A DNA stretch of 15,299 nt from JBBQSU01 sp038234815 (GTDB lineage Bacteria > Planctomycetota > Phycisphaerae > Tepidisphaerales > Tepidisphaeraceae), in NCBI GenBank assembly GCA_038234815.1, contig JBBQSU010000090.1, positions 1-15,299 on the forward strand, written 5' to 3'. The notes under the pieces were generated by a model. The model searched no databases, was not told where the DNA came from, and worked only from the letters and a program-made list of their open reading frames with translations. Position numbers and translations under genes: made by a program. Position 1 is the stretch's first letter. Each line of letters starts with the position of its first letter. This document shows positions 6,720-14,039 of the stretch, one piece after another.

Positions 6720-8058
6720 CCAGTCCGGCCATGCGCTTGGCTCGGCCCTGAAAAGTGCCTGGCTCTTGCCGGCATTGTTCGGCCTATGGTGGATTGGCAC
6801 GCGCGTGGAAAATCCGGGGGTTTTTGATCCTTACTACGCGCGTATCGTGATGCTGATCGGCATCAACATTACGCTGGCGGTCAGCCTGCAATTGATTAAC
6901 GGTATCAGCGGGCAGTTTTCGCTGGGGCATGCGGGGTTCATGGCCGTGGGGGCTTACATCGGTAGCTATGCCACCACGACGTTTGGTGGGATCATTACGC
7001 CTAAAGACGACCTGATCGACTTCGCCAACCCCTGCGCAATGGCCTGGTATTTCATCTGCCTCGGCATTGTTGTGGGGCTGGGCATCGTGGTTGTCTATGG
7101 CATGTTTGCACTCATTCGAGAGTCGTCACGGCTCCATGCCTCGTTGCCGGGTATTTTGATGCTGCTCGTGCTGGCGTGGGTAATCTTTGATGTATCGGCA
7201 AGTGCCGGCAACCCTGTCGCCCCGGCTTATTTCGTCTGGTCACGGATTTTCGGCCTTCTGCCACGGACTTTTGACACCCTGATGTCCGCCGGCCTGCCTG
7301 CGGCCAGCCATTGCAGCGCCTGGTTACCGCAAGTCATGCTCAAGCCGATCTGTTTCCTGACCGCGCTTTTCGGCGGCGGGGTGTTCGCGGCCATCGCCGG
7401 CCTGCTGGTGGGACTGCCCACGCTGCGATTAAGAGGCGACTATCTGGCCATCGCCACGCTAGGTGCCGGCGAGATCATCCGTGTGGTCATCACCAACTCC
7501 GAGCCTCTCGGCCGGGCCACGGGCCTGTCGATTCCAGTTTACGCCAACTCCGCCGGCGCAGGCGAGGCTGCTCATTACATCTTCCCGTGGGTTTATGGCG
7601 TGGCGCTGATCACTACGCTGCTGATCTGGCGGCTGAAGCACTCGGCCAAGGGCCGGGCCATCGCGGCCGTTCGCGAGGATGAGATCGCCGCGGCCGCGAT
7701 GGGCATCGACATCACGCACCACAAGGTGATCGCGTTCATCATCGGCGCATTCTTCGCCGGCGTCGCCGGTGCACTCTATGGCCATTACGACGGCTATCTC
7801 AATCCCAACACGTTCAACATCATGCGCTCGATCGAACTGGTGGTAATGGTCACGCTAGGCGGGCTGGGCAGCATTTGGGGCGCGATCGTCGCCGCGATCG
7901 TCCTCACCCTCCTGCCCGAAGTGCTGCGCAATCAGCCGGTTTTCATCAAGGAATCGCGCATGGTGATTTATTCGCTGCTGCTCGTTCTCATTATGATTTG
8001 CCGGGCGAAACGCCCCTGGCGGTGGGTGCTGCGGGGCAGGAGGGCCGATCTGGCATGA
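6700..8058 (+). CDS. livM: LIV-type ABC importer permease, LivM family, with a large insertion
   Basis: Second permease subunit, 452 aa from the ATG at 6700, overlapping the livH-like gene by 20 nt. A TTG at 6691 is an alternative start because AGGA lies 4 nt before it. Family landmarks: ISGQFSLGHAGFMAVGAYIG (69-88), LLVGLPTLRLRGDYLAIATL (235-254) and the coupling loop GRAIAAVREDEIAAAAMGID (318-337). In typical LivM proteins the first two landmarks are separated by a few dozen residues. Here they are about 145 apart: residues 98-215 hold extra sequence with two additional strongly hydrophobic segments (about 113-138 and 148-166). The reading frame is intact across the region, so this is a real extension and not a frameshift. 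The C-terminus is Arg-rich. The stop overlaps the next start in ATGA. Confidence 0.95.
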   Translation: MSSRKSDQSGHALGSALKSAWLLPALFGLWWIGTRVENPGVFDPYYARIVMLIGINITLAVSLQLINGISGQFSLGHAGFMAVGAYIGSYATTTFGGIITPKDDLIDFANPCAMAWYFICLGIVVGLGIVVVYGMFALIRESSRLHASLPGILMLLVLAWVIFDVSASAGNPVAPAYFVWSRIFGLLPRTFDTLMSAGLPAASHCSAWLPQVMLKPICFLTALFGGGVFAAIAGLLVGLPTLRLRGDYLAIATLGAGEIIRVVITNSEPLGRATGLSIPVYANSAGAGEAAHYIFPWVYGVALITTLLIWRLKHSAKGRAIAAVREDEIAAAAMGIDITHHKVIAFIIGAFFAGVAGALYGHYDGYLNPNTFNIMRSIELVVMVTLGGLGSIWGAIVAAIVLTLLPEVLRNQPVFIKESRMVIYSLLLVLIMICRAKRPWRWVLRGRRADLA

Positions 8059-8819
8059 GCCTGCTGGAAGTTGACAACATCTGCGTGCAGTTCGGCGGGC
8101 TGAAGGCCGTCAACGATTTTTCGTTTCGGCTGGATCAGGGCGAGCTCGTGGCGCTGATCGGCCCTAATGGCGCCGGAAAAACGACCGCATTCAACGTGGT
8201 CACCGGGATTTACACACCCACCTCCGGCAGCATTCGCCTGGATGGCCGGCGGATCGACGGCGCTTCGCCGGTGCGGATCAACCATTGCGGCATCGCCAGA
8301 ACGTTCCAAAACATCCGGCTGTTTTCCAGCCTTTCCGTGCTCGACAACGTGATGGTGGGATTTAATCAGTCCGCCGAACACGGTTTGCTGGGCACGCTGG
8401 TGCGCTCGCCGGGTTTCGTCCGGGACCGGGCGAAATTTACCCTGCAGGCGATGGACCTGTTAAAAACGTTTCGGCTGGACGCCCATGCGAAGGAAAAGGC
8501 CGATTCACTCAACTATGGCGACCAAAGGCGGCTGGAAATCGCCCGAGCGCTGGCTACCCAGCCCAAAATCCTCCTGCTTGATGAACCCGCCGCCGGGATG
8601 AATCCGCAGGAGAAAACTGAACTGATGGAACTGATTAATTTTATTCGAGGGAGATTTTCCGTCGGCATCTGGTTGATCGAACATGACATGAAGCTGGTGA
8701 TGAGCATCAGCCAACGGGTGACGGTGCTGGATCATGGCGAGACGATCGCCATCGGAACACCGGAAGAAGTGCAGGCTAATCCCAAGGTCATCGAGGCCTA
8801 TCTTGGAGAACCCGTGTAA
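8055..8819 (+). CDS. livG: LIV-type ABC importer ATPase, LivG family
   Basis: Cytoplasmic ATPase, one half of the LivG-LivF heterodimer that powers import. 254 aa, normal length. Walker A is GPNGAGKTT near residue 36, the Q-loop lies in ARTFQNIRLF, the signature is LNYGDQRR, Walker B is ILLLDEP, and the switch histidine is in LIEHDM. The YGDQ signature in place of the general LSGGQ is usual in LivG proteins, as is the C-terminal IEAYLGEP. Its ATG overlaps the stop of the LivM-like gene by 4 nt (ATGA), so translation is probably coupled. Confidence 0.96.
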   Translation: MSLLEVDNICVQFGGLKAVNDFSFRLDQGELVALIGPNGAGKTTAFNVVTGIYTPTSGSIRLDGRRIDGASPVRINHCGIARTFQNIRLFSSLSVLDNVMVGFNQSAEHGLLGTLVRSPGFVRDRAKFTLQAMDLLKTFRLDAHAKEKADSLNYGDQRRLEIARALATQPKILLLDEPAAGMNPQEKTELMELINFIRGRFSVGIWLIEHDMKLVMSISQRVTVLDHGETIAIGTPEEVQANPKVIEAYLGEPV

Positions 8820-8823
8820 GCCA

Positions 8824-9537
8824 ATGCCGCTACTTTCCATCAACAGTTTGCAGGTCCATTATGGCGCGATTCGCGCCCTGGATGATCTATCGTTGCACGT
8901 GGATGCCGGGGAGATTGTCACCCTCATCGGTTCCAACGGCGCGGGAAAGACAACGCTTCTGCGGTCGATAAGCGGACTGCTCAAGCCACGCCGCGGATCG
9001 ATCCGTTGGCAGGATTCAACAGAACTGGTGGGTCTGGCCGCGCACGCGATGGTACGGCTGGGCATCAGCCATGTGCCCGAGGGGCGGCAGGTTTTTCCGC
9101 ATTTGTCGGTGCGCGAAAACTTGGCGCTGGGCGCCTATTATCGCCGGGACGCTGGCTTAATTCGGTCCGACACCGACGAGTGTTATAGGCTTTTTCCGGT
9201 GCTGGCCGAGCGCCGGCAGCAGCGCGCCGGCACGCTCAGTGGGGGAGAGCAACAAATGCTGGCGATCGGTCGCGCGCTGATGGCCCGGCCCAAACTCCTG
9301 TTGCTGGACGAGCCTTCCCTTGGCCTTGCTCCGCTCATTGTGCGGACCATCTTCCAGATCATCCGCCAGATCAACGCCCGCGGAACGACGATTTTTCTGG
9401 TCGAGCAGAATGCCCACCTGGCTTTGTCCGTGGCGCACCGGGCTTATGTCCTGCAGACCGGACAAATCATCAAATCCGACCTGGCCAAAAATCTTCTGGA
9501 CGACCCGGACGTGAAGCGAGCGTATCTCGGCGGATGA
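8824..9537 (+). CDS. livF: LIV-type ABC importer ATPase, LivF family
   Basis: Second ATPase of the importer, 237 aa, normal for LivF. Walker A GSNGAGKTT is near residue 37. VPEGRQVFPHLSVRENL is a LivF hallmark. The signature is LSGGEQQMLAIGRAL, Walker B is LLLLDEP followed by SLGLAP (also LivF-typical), and the switch histidine region is replaced by LVEQNAH, as usual in this subfamily. It starts at the ATG at 8824, 4 nt after the livG-like stop. The nearest GGAG is about 15 nt upstream, inside livG, so reinitiation by ribosomes ending livG is likely. It is the last gene of the operon and converges with rmuC. Confidence 0.96.
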   Translation: MPLLSINSLQVHYGAIRALDDLSLHVDAGEIVTLIGSNGAGKTTLLRSISGLLKPRRGSIRWQDSTELVGLAAHAMVRLGISHVPEGRQVFPHLSVRENLALGAYYRRDAGLIRSDTDECYRLFPVLAERRQQRAGTLSGGEQQMLAIGRALMARPKLLLLDEPSLGLAPLIVRTIFQIIRQINARGTTIFLVEQNAHLALSVAHRAYVLQTGQIIKSDLAKNLLDDPDVKRAYLGG

Positions 9538-9555
9538 TAGACTCCGTCCCCGATC

Positions 9556-9583
9556 GCCGTCTCTTCACCCACTTCAAGACGGC
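9556..9583. terminator. possible shared hairpin between convergent livF and rmuC
   Basis: GCCGTCT (9556-9562) and AGACGGC (9577-9583) form a perfect 7-bp stem with a 14-nt loop in the 45-nt gap between the two convergent stop codons; the right arm touches the rmuC stop. The position suits a bidirectional terminator. There is no flanking T-run on either strand, so an intrinsic mechanism is doubtful. Confidence 0.35.
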
Positions 9584-10959
9584 TATTGCAGCATCTTCCA
9601 AGTGTTGCTGGCCATCTCGCGGGTGGTCTGGTCCACCTCGGGCAGCACGGGCATTTCCTTCTTCCCGGGCACGCCCATTTCAGCCATTCTTCGGGCCTGG
9701 CTGACTACATTTCTCTCCAGCGAACCGAGCGTGCTGTTATACGCCTTCACGCTGGCGGTGAGGGATTTGCCGAGCGATTCAAAGTGCTCAGCCATCGTGC
9801 AGATACGGTCGTACAGCTCGCCGGCCAGATCGCGGATGGTGTTGGCATTCTCTTCGACCGAGCGCTGTCGCCAGCCCATCTCGATCACGCGCAGCAGGCC
9901 CAGCAGCGTGCTGGGACTGGCAATCAGCACGTGGCTTTTCAGAGCGTCTTCGATGAGCGTCGGATCGACCTCGACGGCAGCATATAAAAACGCTTCGCCG
10001 GGCAAGAACATGACGACGTAATCCGCGGACTTGGCAAAGGCCTGCCAGTAGCTTTTCTTAGAGAGTTCTTCGGCGCGCTTGCGGACCTGCTGGCCATGGC
10101 GTTGCAGGCATAGCTGCCGGGCGACATCATCCGGGGCCTCCGACGCATCCAGGAAGGCGTCGATCACCACCTTGGAGTCGATGATGATTTCCCGGGATTC
10201 GGGCAGCTTGATGATGCAGTCAGGCCGCTGCTGCGCGCCATCGCTGGCCGAGGCCGTCACCTGTTCGACGAAACTGCAGCGGTCCACCATGCCGGCCATT
10301 TCCAGCAGCCGCCGCAGGGTGAGTTCCCCCCATCGCCCACGAGTCTGAGGTCGGCGCAGCGAATCGACCAGTTGCCGGGTCTGCACGCTCAAATCCTTTT
10401 GCGTGGTCGAAACCGAGGCCAGTTGTTTGACGATATCCGTGTAAGCCGAATTGCGGGTCAGTTCCAGCTTCGCCAGTTCTTCGCGGTATTGTTTGAGCGT
10501 GAGATTGACCGGTGCCAGGAGGGTTTCGATCTCTTTCTTGCGCTCAATCAACGCCCCTTCAGACGCCTTCTCAATTGTATTGAGATTCTGCTCGGCCAAC
10601 TGCAGAAAGGATTTGGCGTTTTGTTCCAACGCCGTTCGCGACAGCTCCGCGAAGGCATCTTTTAGCCTCGACTGTGCTTCTTCCATCGCTTTGCGTTGTT
10701 CGATGGCGTTTTGTTCGAAGGCGTGCAACCGGGCCTCAATCGCCGAGCGGTCGTTGCCTGCCTGCATCAGTTGGCTCTGAAGCTGCTCAGATCGCGCCTG
10801 ACTGACTTGCAACTGGCTGGCCATGTCCAGCGCGCGCTGTTGGGCGATGGCAGATTCGGCTTCGCTTACGCCGGCCGAGGCGCGCGCTCGCCGCTCACCC
10901 AGCAGATATCCCACCAGCGCCCCGAATAATATCCCGACGCAGCCGATGATCCATTGCAT
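9583..10959 (-). CDS. rmuC: RmuC family protein (DNA recombination limiting)
   Basis: Homologue of E. coli RmuC, a nuclease-fold protein reported to limit inversion/recombination at short inverted repeats; its exact biochemical role is not settled. 458 aa. Residues 1-20 (MQWIIGCVGILFGALVGYLL) are a membrane anchor, followed by a long coiled coil (about 35-200), then the conserved RmuC domain. Conserved segments in order: GRWGELTLRRLLEMAGM, PDCIIKLPESREIIIDSK, VMFLPGEAFLYAAVEVDP and STLLGLLRVIEMGWRQ. IDSK carries the acidic/lysine pair expected of a restriction-endonuclease-like core. The ATG overlaps the hisH stop by one base (TAATG), with GGAG 5 nt upstream inside hisH, so it is translationally coupled to hisH. 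It is the last gene of the minus-strand run. Identity is firm. Confidence 0.95.
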   Translation of the reverse strand: MQWIIGCVGILFGALVGYLLGERRARASAGVSEAESAIAQQRALDMASQLQVSQARSEQLQSQLMQAGNDRSAIEARLHAFEQNAIEQRKAMEEAQSRLKDAFAELSRTALEQNAKSFLQLAEQNLNTIEKASEGALIERKKEIETLLAPVNLTLKQYREELAKLELTRNSAYTDIVKQLASVSTTQKDLSVQTRQLVDSLRRPQTRGRWGELTLRRLLEMAGMVDRCSFVEQVTASASDGAQQRPDCIIKLPESREIIIDSKVVIDAFLDASEAPDDVARQLCLQRHGQQVRKRAEELSKKSYWQAFAKSADYVVMFLPGEAFLYAAVEVDPTLIEDALKSHVLIASPSTLLGLLRVIEMGWRQRSVEENANTIRDLAGELYDRICTMAEHFESLGKSLTASVKAYNSTLGSLERNVVSQARRMAEMGVPGKKEMPVLPEVDQTTREMASNTWKMLQ

Positions 10960-11573
10960 TACATCTCCGCGAAGTTAGATAGCATCTTCAAGCCCACGCG
11001 CTGGCTTTTTTCAGGGTGAAACTGCGTGGCCAGAATGTTGTCCTTGCACACGCTGCTGACAAAAGCCCCGCCATAATCGGTGGTGGTGGCGATGATCCCG
11101 GGATCGGCCGGCACGACGTGGTAGCTGTGAACGAAATAGACGTTGCATCCCGCTTCCAGTCCGGCCAGCAGCGGAGAGCACTTTTTAAATTCCAACTGGT
11201 TCCAGCCCATGTGCGGGACTTTAAGCCGCTGGGTTTGATCCACGTCGAATCGCACGCACTTGCCGGCCAGCGCGCCAAGCCCCGCGTGCTCGCCGTCTTC
11301 AAAACCTACGTCAAACAGAATTTGCAGCCCAAGGCAGATGCCCAGCAGGGGCTTGCCCGAGCGAATGTGCTGAAGGATCGGTTCGACCAGATGGCGCTGA
11401 CGCAAAATGTCCACCGCGTCACGGAATGCGCCTACTCCCGGCAACACCAGCTTATCGAAGCGTTGAAGCGCTTCGGGCTGGCGGACAATCTCGGCCGACG
11501 TGCCGACGGCTTCAAACGCCTTCTGGACCGAGCGGAGATTTGCCATGTCATAATCAAGAATGCCGATGCTCAT
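10959..11573 (-). CDS. hisH: imidazole glycerol phosphate synthase, glutaminase subunit HisH
   Basis: Glutamine amidotransferase that supplies ammonia to HisF, which makes imidazole glycerol phosphate and AICAR in histidine synthesis. 204 aa, standard length. Class I glutaminase: LPGVGAF (44-50) for the oxyanion region, nucleophile C80 in GICLGLQ, and H186/E188 in FHPEKSQ, so the triad is complete. The N-terminus GILDYDMANLRSV and the middle VPHMGWNQL are specific to HisH among amidotransferases. Its ATG overlaps the stop of the OmpA-like lipoprotein gene by 4 nt, and its own stop touches the rmuC start. HisH functions only with HisF, yet no hisF or other his gene is within the window on either side, so hisF must lie elsewhere. 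Confidence 0.97.
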   Translation of the reverse strand: MSIGILDYDMANLRSVQKAFEAVGTSAEIVRQPEALQRFDKLVLPGVGAFRDAVDILRQRHLVEPILQHIRSGKPLLGICLGLQILFDVGFEDGEHAGLGALAGKCVRFDVDQTQRLKVPHMGWNQLEFKKCSPLLAGLEAGCNVYFVHSYHVVPADPGIIATTTDYGGAFVSSVCKDNILATQFHPEKSQRVGLKMLSNFAEM

Positions 11574-12244
11574 GGTCTGACCACCACCACGATGTCCACC
11601 CGGCGATTGCGGGCCTTGTCGTTGCCGCGCGGCCTGGTTTGCCCGAATCCACTGGTCGTGATCGACCGGGCCTGGATGCCCTGAGTTTGAAGATAGCGCG
11701 TGACCGAAGCGGCTCGGGCCAGCGACAGGTCAAGGTTGTCGGCGAAGCGTTCTTTAGACCGCAGGATGGGGTCGGCGTCGGTGTGGCCTTCGACGCGAAT
11801 GGCCTTGCCGGCGTAATCTTTCTTCAGGGCCGAGGCGATCTTGTTCAGCGTGGCCTTGGCCGATTCCTTGATCGCGTCCTGGCCGGGATCAAACAGCACG
11901 TCGCCCGGTAGATCGACGGTCATCGTGCCTGCGGACTTGTCGAAAGTGGTTTCGACGCCCTCGATGCCCGGCGTGTTCGCCGGCGCAGGGGCGGGAGCGG
12001 GTCGGGCCTGGCTCTGCAACTGCGTCTGCAACTCGTTTATGCGCGCGTCGCGGGCGGCTAGCTCGGCATCCTTCGATTGGAGCGCGCCGGGATCGGGCGC
12101 AGTCCTAAGGCGCGCCTCGGCTTGGCTCAATTTTGACTGAAGCTCCTGATTCTGCCGGTACAGACCGGTGTTATCGTCCTGCGTCGCGGCGCAACCAGTC
12201 CCCAGCATCGCCAACACCATCAACATGAAAATCTTCTTTACCAT
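11570..12244 (-). CDS. OmpA-domain peptidoglycan-binding lipoprotein
   Basis: 224 aa. Residues 1-17 are a lipoprotein signal peptide ending LGTG before lipid-bearing C18, so the mature protein should be anchored in a membrane and face the periplasm. A coiled-coil stretch follows (about 27-80), then an Ala/Pro linker (81-93) and an OmpA C-terminal domain (about 97-224). That domain has D156 in GHTDADP and the full NxxLSxxRAxxVxxxL motif at 170-185. D156 and R177 correspond to the pair that grips diaminopimelate in peptidoglycan. It probably ties membrane to cell wall in the manner of Pal; there are no tol genes nearby, so I do not call it pal. The start has AAGGAG 9 nt upstream. The stop overlaps hisH in ATGA. 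Confidence 0.92.
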   Translation of the reverse strand: MVKKIFMLMVLAMLGTGCAATQDDNTGLYRQNQELQSKLSQAEARLRTAPDPGALQSKDAELAARDARINELQTQLQSQARPAPAPAPANTPGIEGVETTFDKSAGTMTVDLPGDVLFDPGQDAIKESAKATLNKIASALKKDYAGKAIRVEGHTDADPILRSKERFADNLDLSLARAASVTRYLQTQGIQARSITTSGFGQTRPRGNDKARNRRVDIVVVVRP

Positions 12245-12263
12245 GGCCAGCTACTCCTTTGTC

Positions 12264-12323
12264 CAAAAAATAAACCCGCGCCTTGCCATTCCGTCCGGTT
12301 CCAACCGATTGCCGGCGCGCCGG
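12264..12323 (-). promoter_or_regulatory. palindromes and T-tract between the LapA-like and OmpA-like genes
   Basis: Read on the minus strand, the 80-nt gap holds a perfect 12-bp palindrome CCGGCGCGCCGG (12312-12323) directly after the LapA-like stop. It is followed by CGGTT-GG-AACCG (12296-12307) and then by TTTATTTTTT (12265-12274). The T-tract lies about 20 nt from the nearest stem, too far for a classic terminator. The gap may still reduce read-through or contain a separate start of transcription for the OmpA-hisH-rmuC trio. Function is inferred from position only. Confidence 0.25.
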
Positions 12324-12324
12324 A

Positions 12325-12684
12325 TCAGGGGGTGGCCGGCGGAGAAACGTCATTCGTGCCCGCCGGTGAGGTGTGCTTCAGCATCGCGGCCTTCTTCATC
12401 ATCTCGGCGGCGTCACGCTCGAACTTTCGCTTGCGCAGCTCGCGCAATTGCTTGATCGTCGTCAGCAGTGTGCGGACGATGAAATACGTCAGCCCGCCGG
12501 CCAAAAAGGTGACCAGCATCAGCATCAGCAACTGGCCTCTATACGTCGAATTGAACCAGAACCAGAACTCGACGGTCTTGTCCGAACCCATATTCTTGTA
12601 GACAAAGATCAGCCCGTAAATCAGCATCAGGACCGCGATGGTGGTCTTGGTCCACACCTTGATCTTGAGCCACAGATTTCCCAT
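12325..12684 (-). CDS. small membrane protein, LapA/DUF1049-like
   Basis: 119 aa with two hydrophobic segments (about 13-31 and 50-74). Between them is a short loop with VEFWFWFNSTYRG, and after them a basic, probably coiled-coil cytoplasmic tail rich in Arg and Lys (75-105) that ends in a Pro/Thr-rich stretch. Two helices, a short aromatic loop and a charged coiled-coil tail is the layout of LapA (DUF1049) proteins. In E. coli LapA works with LapB in control of lipopolysaccharide synthesis. The match is by architecture rather than by a diagnostic motif, and no lapB is adjacent, so the role is tentative. AGGGAG lies about 6 nt before the ATG. It starts 21 nt after the prepilin peptidase stop, in the same operon. 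Confidence 0.7.
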   Translation of the reverse strand: MGNLWLKIKVWTKTTIAVLMLIYGLIFVYKNMGSDKTVEFWFWFNSTYRGQLLMLMLVTFLAGGLTYFIVRTLLTTIKQLRELRKRKFERDAAEMMKKAAMLKHTSPAGTNDVSPPATP

Positions 12685-12705
12685 AAGAATCTCCCTGAGA
12701 CAGTT

Positions 12706-13983
12706 CTAGCTTCCAACGCGGCTTTGCAGGAGATAAAGCAGTCCCTGAAGCCCCGGGCCAAGCCACTCGGCGATCGGACAATAGAAGATCATCACAAACC
12801 CAGTGGCTAAACTCAAATAAGGTCCGTAGGGAAGCTCGCGGCGCGTGCCGGTGAGCAGCATATAGATGGCGATGAGGATGCCGAAGAAGGGCGCGAGGAA
12901 AAATGCGACGGTGGCCGGACCAGCGCCGAGACAGGCGCCCACTCCGAACATCAGGTGGACGTCACCGAGTCCCATCGCCACCCGGCCGAAGCCCAGGGTC
13001 CCGGCGATGCGGAAAAACCAAACCACGAACGCGCCGACCATCGCGCCCAGCATCGATCCTAGAAAGCCGTTGAACATCGTTTGCCGCACAAGATCGGCCC
13101 AGAGCTGATGCAACGGCCCGGAGAGTGTCACCGCGACCGCGAGGATTCCCAGACCCATGGGCGGCAGAAGAAAGGCCATTTCCTTGCGCATTTCCCTGCG
13201 GATGTCGCGCCTGCTATAGCCCGGGGGCAACACCTGCTGGGCCTCGGGCCGGCCGGCCTTGCGGGCCTCCTCGATCTCCTCGGCCAGGGCCAGGCGGTCC
13301 ACTTCCAAGAGCGGCTCGCCTTGCGGAAAACTCGTCGGGATTACCCCGCGTTGCCAGAGGATGAAACTGAGAATAAGGCCCAGGGTTGCCCCAAGCGATA
13401 GCGCCGCGGCCACTGGGCCGATACTAAGCGCACCGGGGAGGCCGGGTGAATCGATCAGTGTATGCACGCCCACGCCCGCGACGACTAACACGTAGCAAAT
13501 CTCCAGCGGGATGATGAATAGCTCGGCGTCGATCAAACTGCCGGCCAGCAGGGCACTGATAACGAATAAATCCAAGGCGAAGACAGGCCAATCTTGTGCC
13601 AGTGACTGCGGAAGGCAGGCATAAGGCGGGACCGGCGGAACGACGAAAAACAGGACGTAATAAAGGACGAACAATCCGCCGGTGATGGCTTCGACGATTG
13701 GGTAGCGGGGCGAGATCGGCTCGTGGCAATACCGGCATTTCCCGCCGAGCATGATCCACCCGAAAACGGGGATGTTGTCAAACCACGCCAGCTTGTGCTG
13801 ACATTTGGGGCAATGGCTGGGCGGGTGAGAAAGGGCGTCGAGGCTTTTCCAGAAGCCCGCCCAGAGGCCGGAATCTGGCGCGTGCTGTATTCGCGGCAAT
13901 CGCCAGACGACGACATTCAGGAAACTGCCCACGCAGGCACCGAGGGCAAACAGGAACAGGATGTAGACCCAGTGAGGAACCAT
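12706..13983 (-). CDS. prepilin peptidase (type IV leader peptidase, PilD/GspO family), enlarged
   Basis: Inner-membrane aspartic protease that cleaves, and in this family often N-methylates, type IV pilin-like precursors for pili or type II secretion. 425 aa against roughly 290 for E. coli-type enzymes. The N-terminal ALGACVGSFLNVVVWRLP (13-30) is diagnostic. The zinc tetrad is present as CPKC (58-61) and CRYC (83-86). Catalytic aspartates are D152 (SLIDAELFIIP) and D341 (MGLGDVHLM). The GxGD motif is followed by His two residues later, where Lys is usual. The extra length is mainly a hydrophilic, charged segment at about 211-270 (LALAEEIEEARKAGRPEAQ and RRDIRREMRKE) between membrane helices, plus added helices. 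The start ATG has no clear Shine-Dalgarno sequence. No pilin or secretion genes are in the window, so the substrates are unknown. Confidence 0.92.
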   Translation of the reverse strand: MVPHWVYILFLFALGACVGSFLNVVVWRLPRIQHAPDSGLWAGFWKSLDALSHPPSHCPKCQHKLAWFDNIPVFGWIMLGGKCRYCHEPISPRYPIVEAITGGLFVLYYVLFFVVPPVPPYACLPQSLAQDWPVFALDLFVISALLAGSLIDAELFIIPLEICYVLVVAGVGVHTLIDSPGLPGALSIGPVAAALSLGATLGLILSFILWQRGVIPTSFPQGEPLLEVDRLALAEEIEEARKAGRPEAQQVLPPGYSRRDIRREMRKEMAFLLPPMGLGILAVAVTLSGPLHQLWADLVRQTMFNGFLGSMLGAMVGAFVVWFFRIAGTLGFGRVAMGLGDVHLMFGVGACLGAGPATVAFFLAPFFGILIAIYMLLTGTRRELPYGPYLSLATGFVMIFYCPIAEWLGPGLQGLLYLLQSRVGS

Positions 13984-14039
13984 GTTTCAACCGGAGACAA
14001 TTTTGGGCACGCAAGCCGAGACCGCTTGCCCGCTGGCGA

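Noticed and set aside
8508..8532. Apparently degenerate ABC signature (LNYGDQRR) in the LivG-like ATPase
   Set aside because: YGDQ in place of LSGGQ is usual for LivG proteins and does not indicate an inactive ATPase.
9400..9420. Missing switch histidine (LVEQNA instead of LxxHD) in the LivF-like ATPase
   Set aside because: VEQN is the standard sequence in LivF proteins, so this is not a defect.
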